64,000 nt of DNA from Liquidambar formosana (GCA_039720395.1 JBBPBK010000039.1:106253-170252); one strand, 5' to 3'. Positions 1 to 11,488 are shown, counted from the stretch's first letter. A program made the numbers and translations. The notes: a model not told the origin generated them from the sequence alone.

Positions 1-1437
1 CCTAGATCAAGCTTCCCTGTGTTAAATTCTTTTGGTTTGGTTAATGGCAGTAAATCATACTATGTTTGGGACGGAAGGATTTGGGGAATGAAAAGGAATT
101 CAATTCTATTTACTAATTTCAGTGTTTGAAATAGAGAGATTTATAAAGGGAAAAGAGTTAGAAAGGATTTGATGGGATTTTGATAAAGTGTTTTAAAATC
201 TGGCCAAAGCAAAATTTCAACGGAATTGAAATTCATTAAAAGAGTTATAACTTATAAGAAGATTAAAAAACCTAATTGAATTCTTTAATATTAAATTCCT
301 TCCATGTTAAACAAGACGAAGGGAAAATGAATTATGTTTCCATTCTTTTCCTTTGAGGGAAAAAGGGGAAAATCTAGACATTGTCAATTGAATCAATAGT
401 TTTGAATTGAGTCCATTTATTTAGGACTCGGTTAGTTGTATTTTACATGGTTTTAAAGGTACAAAACCATTACTTTGAAGGAGACTACTTAAAAAAGTTG
501 AAGTCATCAAATTTTTGGAAAACAGTGTAGATGCTCCTGTGTAAAATAAAATTTCAGAACAAGAACTGTAGAAATAAAAAACACTTATCGTTTGAGGCGT
601 GTACGAAGCACTGTTTTTAAGAGTAGTTCTACCCCTCTGAATATGTAACTCAGTGCAGTAGGTCACATCGCTCAATCCTTTAGGATTCAACAACCTGGCT
701 CCCACAAGCGTGCACTTGTAAGTGTAGGAATGAAGCGAAAAACTTAGAATGCTCCTGACTGTTGAAAAATAAAATTAAGTAGAGACGTTAAAGCCAATAT
801 CCGGGTCAATCTTGTCCGCACACGTGAAGCCAATATCCGAGATTTGTACCCCCCCTGCGCGCACGTCATACGCTCGTGAAGTGCCCGACTAGTCTCATGC
901 ATACGTGGGGACTCCTTACATCCTACCACATGATACCACATATAATAAGTGGGATACTATATAAACCCACTAAAAACCTTTCACTTTTCCAATGTGGGAT
1001 AAGGACACTTCACAATATAAAAAGACAAGAGGAAAGCTCCTTTAGAAAACCTTTTGGATTTTTGAAATACTTATTTTATATACTTAAAATACAACACAAC
1101 ATAGTTGATGTTATAAGATCAAATTTTAAAAATCATGAAATCCTACTATTTTAAATTTTCACTATCATTTGTGATTGTGATCATCATTAATTTTTTTTGT
1201 TTAGTTTGAGGAATTTGAGACTTAAATATTGTCTAAAGTAATAAATTGTTTCCATTTGGACACTCGAATGGACCCTTATTAACTCATTCCATTTATTTTG
1301 CATGGCAAGAAAATCTTGATTTTACGAACAATATTTTCCCAATTGCGAAACAAAAATAAAGAAAGAGGGATTAAAATCCCGATCATTATATCTTTTCTTA
1401 TCAAGCCATCTAGCTAGAAAGTATGTCAATCAATTTA

Positions 1438-1779
1438 GGCTGCGTTTGGTTTGATGGAATGAGGGAGGGAATAGAATGATGATTCCATTCCTCCAAAAAA
1501 AGTGAATATTTGGTAGCATAAGGAAATGAAATGGTCATTCCTTTGTGAAGGTCTATTCCTTGGAGGGAATAGCCATTCTTTCCCAAATATAGAGGAATGG
1601 CTATTCCCTTCCTTTAAGGAGTGAAAATCATTTAAAGTGGGTCTCACCTGTTACTTTTCATTCCATTCCCACCTCTTACCAAACATTAGGCATGAAATAA
1701 TTATTCCTATTCCATTCCCATTTTCATTTCATTCCCACTCTATTACATTTCATTCCATTCCCTTAAACTAAACACAGCC
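1438..1779. mobile_element. Tourist-like MITE (PIF/Harbinger group)
   Basis: The terminal inverted repeats are ggctgcgtttggtttga on the left and the complement of a matching end (ggctgtgtttagttta) on the right. A TTA target duplication sits at 1435-1437 and 1780-1782. The 342-bp body is non-coding and rich in ATTCC/GGAAT. The same insertion is present in the duplicate block at 32913-33226, so it predates the duplication. Confidence 0.82.
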
Positions 1780-3347
1780 TTAGTTTCGTCTTTCTACCAA
1801 GGTTTGGTCTTTGGCAAGGGCATAGTAAGAAAACTGGTCTTTGAAAATAGGGAGAATTAGGAAAAGGTGTTAAAAAACGAAACTATTTAGGAAAAAAGAG
1901 AATAAGATCCTTTGTTTATTTTAAAATTGCAACTGATACTTTAAATTTTTGAAAGAGGGCATTTTTAGATAATTCCCATTGGGCCCACTACATTATAACA
2001 CAAGAAGAAATAACAAGGCGAAAATAGAAGAGAGAAATAACAGATGCAGAGTGAAATAATTCAAGGAAAAAGGAAAAAGAAAAAGAAAAAAAAATGGTTT
2101 TAACAAGGAAAAATGAAGAAGAAAAAGAGATGATTGAGAAGACACAAGAGAACCATGAGAGATCTATTCGGCCAAGCTGATGAATGCCAAGACCCAAAAC
2201 AACATTCCTAAACCAATTTCAAATACCCTTGTGAATAATGAGGGTTGAGAAATTAAACAACACGAGGGTTTTTTTTTTGGTAATTTAATGTAATTAGGGA
2301 AAAAAAATTTCATAAACAAATAACATAAGGGTATAATAGGGATTATGTAATAATCCTCTCATTGAAAAATTAAAAGTCTCAGTTGCCCTTTTAAAATAAA
2401 TAAAGGAGTCTACCTTCTTTTTATCTAAATAATTTCATTTTTAAACAACTTTTCCTAATTTCCCTTGAAGATAAGTAAATAACTCACTAAATTAAATAAG
2501 GCTTTTGCCCCTATAATTTAGGGGGTAAAGTGTAATTTACCCTTAAAAAATTATGACTAAAATTTAGAAAATAAAAGAGATTTCGACTTTTGAGTTTTGA
2601 CTCTTGTAAGATTGTCAAATTTACAAAATGGTGAAATTCTTGAGAGCAAGATAAAATTTTTGGAGAATCAAATTTCTAATTATTAGAATAAGGGCAGGGA
2701 TCTGTTTATACCAATTGTAAAACTTTTTATTTTTACACCTCTCAATATTTTTTTGTAAGATCAATACTTTTCAAAACCAACTGGATTGGATACTCCTCTC
2801 ATGGAGATCATGCACGCCAAATTTCACATTGATTAAAGATTATGAACTATTCCATCTATAAAGCGGATATAAGTTATACAATATCATGCATTGCATAGAG
2901 GGTTATATCACTTGTATTGGGGGTTGTAGAGTAAGGTCCATACAAAAGATATAACACCCCCCTCCCTTCGCCCCTAGTCTTGGGCATCAAGAATTTTCTT
3001 CTTTTCCTATTGCTTTCTTGATAAGCTCTCTTCAGAAAATGTTGAGACCAATAAAATACTATAACTATATATTTCTTTCATCATTTTGGTCCTTGACGGT
3101 AAACTTCTCATCCCACATACGTTAGGCCACTGTGAAGATCTGTAATCTAGCTTAAAATTTTCCAAAATTGTGTGGATGACAAGATCATAGAAGTGTTTAA
3201 TTAATTTTGCGTCTTGTTTGAAATATGTCATTATTACGGTCAAAGGAGTATAACAACAACAACAACAACAACAACAACAAAAAAAAAAAAAAGGAGAAAT
3301 GAAATTTCAGGGTAATAGGAATAGTTCTTCCCCGGAACGAATGATTT
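1780..3347. other. Non-coding AT-rich duplicated sequence
   Basis: No gene is supported here. The stretch holds purine-rich runs around 2040-2130, a short (CAA)n run near 3250-3280, and otherwise unique AT-rich sequence shared with copy 2 (33227-34788). Confidence 0.6.
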
Positions 3348-3768
3348 CAAGGACGGAGCTAGGCCTCTAGAGGGTGGACAGCTGCCTCCCCTGGCCTTAT
3401 TAAATAAAAAATTTCTACTTTAAATTTTTTTGACATTTTAGATTTGCCTCACCTAAATTTTGTTAACCCCCTTTATTTTTCTTTCTCTTTCCTCTTTTTT
3501 TTTTCTTTTTTTCTTTTATTTTTATTTCCTCCTTATAAGAGTCTCAATCTCCACAATCTTTCATCTTTTATTTCACTAAGAGAGACATCTCCCATTGAAA
3601 TATGATTTATCAATGAATTCTAAATTTTTAAAATTTTTTTAACCTCAAATTTACTATATAAAAGAAATTTTTTTAACTAAAGCTTCTTCAATTTCTAGAG
3701 TAAGGATAAAATATTAACAATAAACCAAAGTTCGCCTCCCCTAAAAAAAATTCCTGGCTCCATCCCTG
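3348..3768. mobile_element. Non-autonomous hAT-type MITE
   Basis: The ends are caaggacggagctagg on the left and the complement of cagggatggagccagg on the right. A perfect 8-bp target duplication AATGATTT flanks the element (3340-3347 and 3769-3776), which is the hAT signature. The 421-bp interior is non-coding. The orthologous insertion in copy 2 is at 34789-35187 with the same TSD. Confidence 0.88.
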
Positions 3769-4689
3769 AATGATTTACATTCACCTACACCATGATCATA
3801 CGCGAGCTGGTGCCAACCCCTAGGGCCCAAAGCTCTGCTCCATCACATTATAAACCCAACCATCTAGTGTCCATTGTGGCCACAGATAAGGAGTTTGGAG
3901 TTGCGTTGTTGCAAAAACACAAAAGGCATGATGTAGTGTCGTTTCGGCTTAAAACAGTGTTTTTTATGTTTACCGCGGAGCTTGGGTTTCTCAACGACGA
4001 TCCGTCAGTATTGAGCTTTGGCCCACAGGATAGAGCCCACCAACGTAAATGCAAGTAAATGTAAAACAACTATCATGATGTATAGTTTTTTCAAATCCCT
4101 ATGCCCCCTATCTCACAGACCACTGTCATTCACAGTGACACACTGACAAGTGACCACAACACAAAGGTAAAAACAAGAACTACAAAACAACTACTCCGTA
4201 ATACATTACAAGTGTACAAACCCTTTTACCCAACAACATATAAAAAAAAAAAAGTACAAACTCTTTTACCTAAAAAAAAAAAAAAGAGTAGCAATACATG
4301 ATCTTCCCTACGCGTGACCTTTGTTTTCTCTCAAAAGTCAAAACCCATGACGTTTGCAAACAAGCCTCGTTCTCCACCTTGGCTGCTGTGAGCTCACAAT
4401 AAAATGTAAAATTTTAGACTGATAATTTGTAAAAAAAATAAAAATAAAAAAGGAGAAATATAACTGGCCATACTAACTAACTAAATAAATAAATATATAT
4501 ATCAATCTCGATCAAGTCAGTATGTATTCATATAACTTATATCAACATTATGCATTAGATCTAATATAACGATTGGTTTTGTTAAATTTAAGTTACAAGT
4601 AAAGTTTTGAAAAGTGACCTATAACAAAATTAGGTTAAATTAACCTTTTATATATAAATATATATATATATATACACACATACCTTTCT
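3769..4689. other. Non-coding duplicated sequence downstream of the RLP remnant
   Basis: AT-rich sequence with poly-A tracts and a (TA)n run near 4650-4675, matching 35188-36069 in copy 2. Short open frames (for example at 3792-4058) have no recognisable domain and are not conserved in frame between the copies. Confidence 0.55.
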
Positions 4690-4713
4690 TTATCCACGAC
4701 CTGGGTTTCTTTC
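4690..4713 (-). pseudogene. 3' stub of the broken RLP gene (copy 1)
   Basis: These bases correspond to 36070-36093, the stop codon and last few codons of the intact RLP gene. The match ends exactly where the chromovirus LTR starts at 4714. The remaining piece of the same gene copy lies on the far side of that element at 9600-10628. Confidence 0.8.
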
Positions 4714-4732
4714 TGATGTAGAACAGATTGCT

Positions 4733-4880
4733 TAAGTTTAGGACTTTTAATTTATAGTTCTAGTTGAATTAGGTTATTTATTAAGTTTAGGACTTTTGAT
4801 TTATAGTTCTAGTTGAATTAGGTTATTTATTAAGTTTAGGACTTTTGAGTTATAGTTCTAGTCAAATTAGATTTTGCAGC
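4733..4880 (+). repeat. Three 49-bp tandem repeats in LTR U3
   Basis: The unit begins aagtttaggacttttga/aa and recurs at about 4734, 4783 and 4832 with few changes. It lies immediately upstream of the TATA box, where repeated enhancer units are typical of LTR promoters. Confidence 0.85.
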
Positions 4881-4890
4881 CTATATAAAG
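4881..4890 (+). promoter_or_regulatory. LTR TATA box
   Basis: ctatataaag lies in the LTR, downstream of the 49-bp repeats and about 170 bp before the LTR end. This is the expected position for the element's own promoter. Confidence 0.6.
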
Positions 4891-5062
4891 GCTACCTCCT
4901 TTCATTGTAAGGGGAACTTTCATTCAATAAAGAATTTTCTTTCTGAGATCTTATTCTCTGAGCTCATGGATTCGAGTGTGTTACTCTTTTGTTCGTGGAT
5001 TCGAACGATTTTCCAAGAAGCAGGTGGTGCCCTACTTCTTCATAAGCTTCCACTACGTCAGT

Positions 5063-5073
5063 TGGTATCAGAG
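5063..5073 (+). other. Primer binding site (tRNA-iMet type)
   Basis: tggtatcagag lies 2 bases after the LTR end. It is complementary to the 3' end of plant initiator methionine tRNA, the common primer for chromoviruses. Confidence 0.85.
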
Positions 5074-5092
5074 AAGGCTTAATCCTGTTCAG

Positions 5093-6424
5093 ATGGCGAA
5101 CGCACGGAACGAAAGAGGAGTCCTTGACGGCGGTGACCGTGAGGAAGATATAGTTACAGGAGCTGAATTCAGAATTTTCCAGCGTGAGACCCAGCAGGCG
5201 CAACATGAGACCCAACAAGCGGCGCGGGAGATTCAAGCGACTCTTGCTAGGCTGACGGTAGGGAATAATCAGCCAGGCGACGGTCCTACAAGTCGTCAAC
5301 CTTACCGAGAGAGGGATGAAATTTTTCGTGAACGCCATCCAGAGATTCCACGTAGGCAGCTAGCCTATGAGGATAACCTGAGTGAGGATGAAGAAGATGC
5401 TGAAGCCATACTTCGGAATAATCGGAGGGGTTACCAAGGAGGGCAGGATCGACAGACCTTTCGTATGAAGATGGACTTGCCCAGTTTTAATGGCCAACTT
5501 CAGATCGAGGGGTTTCTTGACTGGTTGGTATTAGTTGAGAGGTTTTTCGATTATATGGATATTCCTGAAGATAAAAAGGTAAAATTAGTCGCGTACAGAC
5601 TATTGGGGGGAGCTTCTGCTTGGTGGGAGCAATTGCAAACTACGCGGATGCGACAAGGAAAGGGGATGGTTCGGACATGGGTTAAGATGAGGCGACTGTT
5701 ACGATCCAGGTATTTGCCTCCAGATTATGAGCAGATTCTGTTTCAACAATATCAGGATTGTAGGCAGGGAAGTAGAACAGTCGAGGCGTACCTAGAGGAG
5801 TTCCATAGGCTATCGTCACGTAATAACCTGCTGGAAACAGATGCGCAACAAGTTGCCAAATTTGTTGGGGGGCTGCGTTGGGCTATACAGGATCGAGTTG
5901 CGATGCAGACAGTTTACACCTTAACTGAAGCCGTTGCATTAGCTATTAAGGCGGAAACTCAATTGGACAGATCGAAGGCGGCGGTCGTAGCAAGAAATTC
6001 CTTTGATTCTAATCGTGCTGCAGTAAATAAAGGAAAAACCCCAATAAATCAGCCACCTTTGTTCAACACCACTAGCGGGACAGGTAGCAATGGAGGTCCA
6101 ACAAAGCCAGCCAACACTGTTCCACCAGAAGTGGCACCTCGTAACCCTTATGCTCGTCCAGGGTCTGATAAGTGCTATAGATGCGGACAGCCAGGGCACC
6201 GTTCTAACCAGTGTCCTAAAAGGGGTACCGTTAACTTAATGGAACCAGAAGAAGATGGTAGATTCGAAACAGAGGAGGAGGAGAATGAAGCGGCCTATAC
6301 TTATGAAAAGGAAGAGGTAACGGGTGGCGACGAAGGGGAGCTGCTGTCACGTTCTCTGGTGGTTCAACGACTTCTGTTAGCACCAAGGCGTGAAGAACCA
6401 TCTCAGCGGCATAATATATTCTGA
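5093..6424 (+). pseudogene. gag: Gag of the CRM-like element
   Basis: This encodes the capsid/nucleocapsid polyprotein. The open frame reaches back into the LTR (4976), but the methionine at 5093, 20 bases after the primer site, starts the conserved acidic N-terminal region and is the better start. The central part contains the retrotransposon-gag region (GGASAWWEQL near 5606-5640 and the Y-x-E-F motif around 5787-5805). A CCHC zinc knuckle (CYRCGQPGHRSNQC) lies at about 6173-6214. The frame stops at a TGA (6422-6424) and then continues into protease in the same frame. That stop is of the CGA-to-TGA type, so in the ancestor gag was probably continuous with pol. Confidence 0.88.
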
Positions 6425-7066
6425 ACCAGATGTACTGTGAATAAGAAGGTTTGTGATGTTATTATTGATAGTGGCAGTAGTGAAAATATAGTGTCAAAAG
6501 GAATGGTTACCAAGTTGGGCTTGCAAACTGAGAAACACCCTTTACCGTATAAGATTGGCTGGATTAAACGGGGTGCTGAAGTAAAGGTAACTGAAATCTG
6601 CCGCATTAATTTTTCAATTGGGAAGAATTATGCAGATGAAGTTGTGTGTGACGTGGTAGAGATGGATGCCTGCCATATAATTTTGGGACGACCATGGCAG
6701 TTTGATGTGGATGCTACATACAGGGGCCGTGATAACGTATATGTTTTCATGAAGGGAGGCCTAAAGATCGTTTTGGGACCCATAAAAGAAGAATTTTCAA
6801 TTGTTGAATCGAAGTCAAAGGGCAAGTCAGTATTTCTGGTGGATGGGGGTGAATTCATAGAAGAAACTAAGGAATCCGAAGAAATTTTTGTTGTGGTAGT
6901 TGGGGGAGAAGTTGGCAGGGAGTCTATGGAAATTCCACCAGCACTTAAACCTTTGCTAGAGGAATTTTAGGAAATTATACCATCTGAACTACCAGATGGG
7001 TTGCCTCCTATGCAGGACATACAGCATCAGATTGATCTCACGCCGAGAGCCGGCTTGCCTAATTGA
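6425..7066 (+). pseudogene. pro: Aspartic protease region of the CRM-like element
   Basis: This is the retroviral-type aspartic protease that matures the polyprotein. The catalytic motif is seen as IIDSGSSENIV at about 6461-6493, with the second conserved motif HIILGRPW at about 6672-6695. The reading frame is the same as gag. It is cut by a TAG at 6968-6970 and a TGA at 7064-7066; both fit single C-to-T changes (CAG to TAG, CGA to TGA). No frameshifts are present. Confidence 0.85.
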
Positions 7067-8452
7067 CCACATTACCGGATGAGTCCCAAGGAAAGTAAGA
7101 TTCTACAAGAGCAGGTAGAAGAGTTGATTAAGAAAGGATTGGTGCAGGAGAGCATGAGTCCTTGTGCGGTACCGGCTTTGTTAGTTCCAAAGAAGGATAG
7201 CAGTTGGTGCATGTGTATCGACAGCCGGGCAATCAACAAGATCACCATTAAATATAGATTCCCTATTCCTCGATTGGAAGACATGCTAGATATGCTAGCT
7301 GGAGCCAAAGTCTTTTCAAAAATTGACTTGCGGAGCGGGTACCACCAGATTAGGATCAGGCCTGGAGATGAATGGAAAACTGCTTTTAAGACCAAGGAAG
7401 GGTTGTACGAATGGTTAGTGATGCCGTTTGGACTCACCAATGCGCCCAGTACTTTCATGTGGCTTATGAACCAGGTATTAAAACCATTTACTGGAAAATT
7501 TGTTGTGGTGTACTTTGATGATATATTAATCTATAGCCAGAATGAATCTGACCATTTTGTGCACTTGAGGGAAGTACTTATAGTTTTGCAGCAAAATAAG
7601 CTGTATGTTAATTTAAAGAAGTGCAGCTTTATGACCAGCAGTTTGTTATTTTTGGGATTTATGGTAAGTGCTGATGGGATTAAAGTTGATAAAGAAAAGA
7701 TTCGTGCCATTCGGGAGTGGCCAACTCCACAAACAGTGGGTGAGGTTCGTAGTTTTCATGGTCTGGCAACGTTTTACAGGCGGTTTGTCAGAGATTTTAG
7801 CCGGATAGTCGCGCCAATTATTGAATGCATGAAAAAGGGGAAATTCCATTGGGGAGGGGAAGCAGAACAAAGTTTCGCACTGATCAAGGAGAAATTATCA
7901 TCTGCACCAGTTTTAGCACTGCCAGATTTTGACAAGTTGTTTCAAGTCAAGTGCGATGCCTCTATTGTTGGTATTGGTGCTGTACTTTCTCAAGAAGGCA
8001 GACCAGTTGCGTTTTACAGTGAGAAGCTTAGTGAAGCTCGCCAGAAGTTGTCTACTTATGAGCTGGAATTGTATGCTGTTTTTCGCGCCTTGAAGGTTTG
8101 GGAACACTATCTGGTGCAGAGGGAGTTCGTCTTATTCAGCGACCACCAAGCGTTGAAATTTATCAATAGCCAGAATAGTGTTAACAGGATGTATGCCCGT
8201 TGGATTTCTTTTATACAACGCTTCACTTTCACTTTGAAGCATAAGGCTGGTCAATTAAACCGGGTAGCTGATGCTCTAAGCAGGAGGGCGTTGTTGCTTG
8301 TCACAATGCGGACTGAAGTGATTAGGTTTGACTGTCTCAAAGAGTTGTATGTCAACGATGAAGATTTTCAGGATATTTGGGCAAAATGTCAGTCGGGACC
8401 TTCCGTTGATGGAATGCATATTCAAGAGGGCTATTTGTTTCGAGGCAACTAA
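7067..8452 (+). pseudogene. pol: Reverse transcriptase and RNase H of the CRM-like element
   Basis: This part copies the element RNA into DNA and removes the RNA strand. Reverse transcriptase motifs appear in order: [29 protein letters not shown] and the catalytic YFDDILIYS (about 7510-7536). The Ty3-type RNase H follows, with CDAS, YELELYA and FSDHQALKF. The domain ends at an in-frame TAA (8450-8452) of the CAA-to-TAA type, after which the same frame runs on into integrase. Catalytic residues look intact. Confidence 0.9.
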
Positions 8453-9599
8453 TTGTGCATCCCGAGGAGTTCACTACGAGATCAGATAATTCATGAATTA
8501 CATGGTGGAGGCTTGGGCGGACACTTGGGTCGTGACAAAACAGTAGCTCTTACTGAGGAGAGCTATTATTGGGCCCAACTGAAACGAGACATTAGCAGTC
8601 ATGTTAAAAGATGCCCAATTTGTCAGGCTGCCAAAGGCCAATCTCAAAATACGGGTCTGTACATGCCTTTACCCATTCCAGCAGCGCCTTGGGAGGATCT
8701 TTCCATAGACTTTGTATTGGGCCTTCCGCGAACCCAACGCGGATTTGATTCTGTATTTGTGGTGGTTGATAGGTATTCCAAAATGGCTCACTTTATTGCT
8801 TGCAAAAAGACCTTAGATGCAGTCCACGTGGCAAATTTGTTTTTCAAAGAGGTTGTTCGTTTGCATGGGGTTCCCAAATCCATCACTTCAGATAGGGACA
8901 CCAAATTCTTGAGTCATTTTTGGCGGACTTTATGGAGGCGATTTGACACCTCCCTGAATTTCAGTAGCACGAGTCATCCTCAGTCTGATGGACAAACGGA
9001 AGTGGTGAACCGCACTCTTGGGAATTTAATTCGTTGCATTTCTGGAGAGAAGCAGAAACAGTGGGATCTTGCTCTTGCACAAGCTGAATTTGCTTTTAAC
9101 AGTATGCTAAATCGGTCTACTGGGAAGACCCCGTTCCAAATTGTTTATTACTGTCCTCCACGCCATGCTTTAGACTTGGTTCCTCTGCCAAAACTTCCTG
9201 GTTTGAGTATTGCAGCAGAAAATATGGCGGATCGAATCAAGGCTATTCAAGAAGAGGTGCAGAAAAATTTGGAGGCATCTAATGCCAAATACAAGGCTGT
9301 TGCTGATAAAAAGAGAAGGGCTCAAGTATTTCAAGAGGGGGATCTAGTGATGGTTTATTTGCGCAAAGGGCGGTTACCAGTGGGCACGTACAACAAACTG
9401 CGAGACAAGAAATATGGTCCTTTCCAGATTCTACAGAAAATTAATGATAATGCCTATGTCGTGGACCTTCCTGCAGATATGGCTATCTCTCCTACTTTCA
9501 ATGTTGCTGATTTGTTTGAATATTATCCTTATGATGTGTCGTCTTCTCAATTAATTACCCGAAGGTCGAGTTCTTTTCAAGCAGGGGAGACTGATGTAG
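8453..9599 (+). pseudogene. int: Integrase of the CRM-like element
   Basis: The integrase inserts the DNA copy into the genome. The N-terminal HHCC zinc region is present ([11 protein letters not shown] ... CPICQ), followed by the catalytic core with D (SIDFV), D (SDRDTKF) and E (DGQTEVVNR). The C-terminal region contains [12 protein letters not shown] and [10 protein letters not shown]. No clear chromodomain is visible before the polypurine tract. The open frame physically continues to 9751, but from 9600 it reads antisense RLP sequence, so the last 50 codons are an artefact of the junction. Confidence 0.88.
9581..9599 (+). other. Polypurine tract and 8-bp remnant of the 3' LTR
   Basis: gcaggggaga is a typical polypurine tract. 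It is followed by c and then tgatgtag, identical to the first 8 bases of the 5' LTR. The next bases already match the RLP gene, so the rest of the 3' LTR is missing. Confidence 0.78.
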
Positions 9600-10628
9600 A
9601 TGATGGGGCATCTCCAATCCATTTTGATATGTTTCCGGAGAATCTATTCTCTCCAAGATCAAGTGCTTGCAAGTTCCAGCAATTTTGTAAGGATGGAAAG
9701 AGTTCCCCAGAAATATTATTGTTGCTCAATTTCAGCCAGGAAAGGGAATAAGATGAACATATTGAGCTTGGAATTTCACCAGATAAATCGTTCTTGGACA
9801 AATCAAGGGTAGATAAATCCCTCGGCCAATGCATAGGGATTTTTCCAGATAAATGATTGTTTGAGAGATCGAGAGTTCTCAAATGCTTTAGTTTACTAAT
9901 GGAATAGGGAATGCTACCATTTAGATGGTTCCCAGAAAGATCCAGATCTACCAACCTTGAAATTACTGAGCCAATATTCCACGGAATTGGTCCTGAAAAT
10001 GAATTATTCGCTAGGTACAGCCTATCCACATTCCATAGTGGGAGTGAGCCCTCGAAGTGATTGTTACTCAAATTGACCAAAGCATTAAAATCAAAGTTTA
10101 ATGAGTTGGGAAGCTTTCGACTAAGTCAGTTTCCAGAAAGATCTAACGACCCAATCTATGGAGAAAAATTCCAGAGCCAATCGGGTATTGTATCCGAAAT
10201 GGAAGCGTTTGAGAGGACTACAAATTGAAGTTTCTTCTGAGTTCGGAGCCATGCAGGAAATGGGGGTCCGATCGGGCAATCCTAGATTGCGATGTAATTT
10301 AGACTACTAAAGGAAGGAATCCAGTCAGGTCTCGGTTTAAAAACCAAAGATTTAATTGAAGACGATATTCCGAACACCTCGAGCTTTGTGAGGCCCGTAA
10401 AATGAATTTCAGACATGACGTCTTCCTAGGAGTTCTCCTCAAGATACAATTGAACCAACTCTGTGAGTTGTCCAACACCTTTCGGGATGGTCCCGTTCAT
10501 TTTGTTGTAAGAAAGAGAAAGTACTTCCAAACTTGACAGCCTTCCTATAGCTATAGATGTTGGAATGGGACCCAAGAAGGAGTTGAAAGAGAGTAGAAGA
10601 GATTTCAAAATTTTAAAATGTCCCAAAG
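9600..10628 (-). pseudogene. EIX-type receptor-like protein pseudogene (copy 1)
   Basis: This is a broken copy of the RLP gene at 36070-39153, aligned to about 36951-38115 and so covering middle to late LRRs. Read on the minus strand, the LRR consensus is clear (LDLSGNHLNGSIP, LDLSNNHLSGKIP, LDLSKNDLSGEIP). The frame is broken by small indels, leaving only pieces at 9577-10080 and 10426-10677. Its C-terminal segment (about 860 bp in copy 2) was lost next to the chromovirus, and its 5' half was lost beyond the MITE at 10629. Where copy 2 has three near-identical 72-bp LRR units, this copy has one. It cannot encode a receptor. Confidence 0.92.
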
Positions 10629-10884
10629 CAGGGGCGGATGCACTAAGGTGCATCTGCCCGCACGTGCAATCACTCAAATTTTTTTTAAAAGAATGAATAA
10701 GTAATTTTATTTAAATTTACTTAAGTGCTTTAGCCCCTATTGAGAAAAAATCGTTAATTTTGATTAAATTTTACCTCCTGCATTTCATAATAAATGTCCT
10801 ACTTTCCTTTTTGGGATGTTTCAAAATAAGTATCCCATTTTAAAAGTCAATGGATATTTTTTACTCATTTCCTAAAATACCTTT
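10629..10884. mobile_element. Remnants of a hAT-like MITE and a Stowaway-like MITE
   Basis: From 10629 the sequence starts CAGGGGCGGATGCAC, a common plant hAT-MITE end, exactly where similarity to the RLP gene stops. From about 10772, cctcctgcatttcataat with taaatgtcctactttcc resembles the left half of a Stowaway element. Both lack right ends, and the LTR of element A begins at 10885. Confidence 0.5.
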
Positions 10885-11488
10885 TGTGTGGGAATATTTC
10901 TGAACCAAGGATCTAGCTCGGGATAGAAAGCTCGAATCAAAAATACTGACACGTGGCAAAGGCAATTCAACCAGACCCGTTACAACGCACATGATCTCCC
11001 AGCTCGAGGCCTTACATTCAGTTCGAGACACCTGTCCTATGACTCACACTATGATCCAAATCCTACTACAGTCCAAAACTGTTGCAGCAGCTGTAATTCC
11101 TGACACAGTGGTTTCTGGAAACCATGGTTCCTTGCCTAACCACGATCAACAAACCATGATCAGACGGTTACTGGCTAACCATGGTCAGATCTGACCTAAC
11201 CAAGGTAGTTACCTGACCTCACATGGTCAGTCCGTACAGGTGGGTATAAAAAGAATACGATACAGCCAAATGAGGTATGCTACAGTACCCTAATCCTCTG
11301 AAATTCATCTTCTTCCTTGTCTCTTCCTCCATAAACGGCTTCTGACTTAAGCTTTGGAGAGGGCTTAGCCAAAACCCACTTTGGCCTACCCTCTGACTTT
11401 GTTTTCAAGCTTATAAGTGCAGGTCCAAGCGCGAGGACAAGCTCCTTCATCAACATCAGGTCTCGGGGAACAGTTTTTACCCCATACA
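10885..11488 (+). repeat. 5' LTR of element A
   Basis: The LTR begins TGTGTGGGAATAT and ends CCCATACA, followed by the primer site. It is 604 bp against 701 bp in element B. It lacks one copy of an about 100-bp module that carries CACGTG-type motifs in B. A TATA box (gtataaaaa) lies at about 11244-11252. Confidence 0.85.

Larger units (their letters stand above)
1..4713. repeat. Segmental duplication, copy 1 (downstream flank of the broken RLP gene)
   Basis: This block matches 31032-36093 nearly base for base with small indels, starting from the shared text cctagatcaagcttcc. The match runs to 4713, where a retrotransposon LTR begins. In copy 2 the equivalent point lies inside the last codons of the RLP gene, so the block is the region 3' of that gene. 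Outside the two MITEs listed separately I see no coding sequence: short frames at 421-705 and 3792-4058 have no recognisable domain and decay differently in the two copies. The left boundary lies outside the window. Confidence 0.9.
4714..5060 (+). repeat. 5' LTR of the CRM-like element
   Basis: The LTR begins TGATGTAG and ends CTACGTCA, which form near-perfect short inverted repeats. Its start coincides with the loss of similarity to the duplicate locus. It contains three tandem copies of a 49-bp unit (about 4733-4880) and a TATA box. The length of 347 bp is short for the superfamily. Confidence 0.88.
4714..9599 (+). mobile_element. CRM-like chromovirus (Ty3/gypsy), inactive, 3' truncated
   Basis: The element has a 5' LTR (4714-5060), a tRNA-iMet-type primer site (5063-5073) and gag, protease, reverse transcriptase, RNase H and integrase in the usual Ty3/gypsy order. 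A polypurine tract (9581-9591) is followed by only the first 8 bases of the 3' LTR (tgatgtag, 9592-9599). Short LTRs beginning TGATG, the Met primer site and the integrase sequence suggest the CRM clade of chromoviruses; this clade call is an inference. The coding region is one uninterrupted frame except for four in-frame stops. It sits in the RLP gene copy 1, opposite to that gene. Confidence 0.88.

Noticed and set aside
3792..4058. 88-codon frame in duplicated flank
   Set aside because: The matching region of copy 2 does not keep the frame, and no family is recognisable.
9600..9751. Integrase C-terminal extension beyond 9599
   Set aside because: These codons are antisense RLP sequence joined by a deletion, not part of the element's protein.
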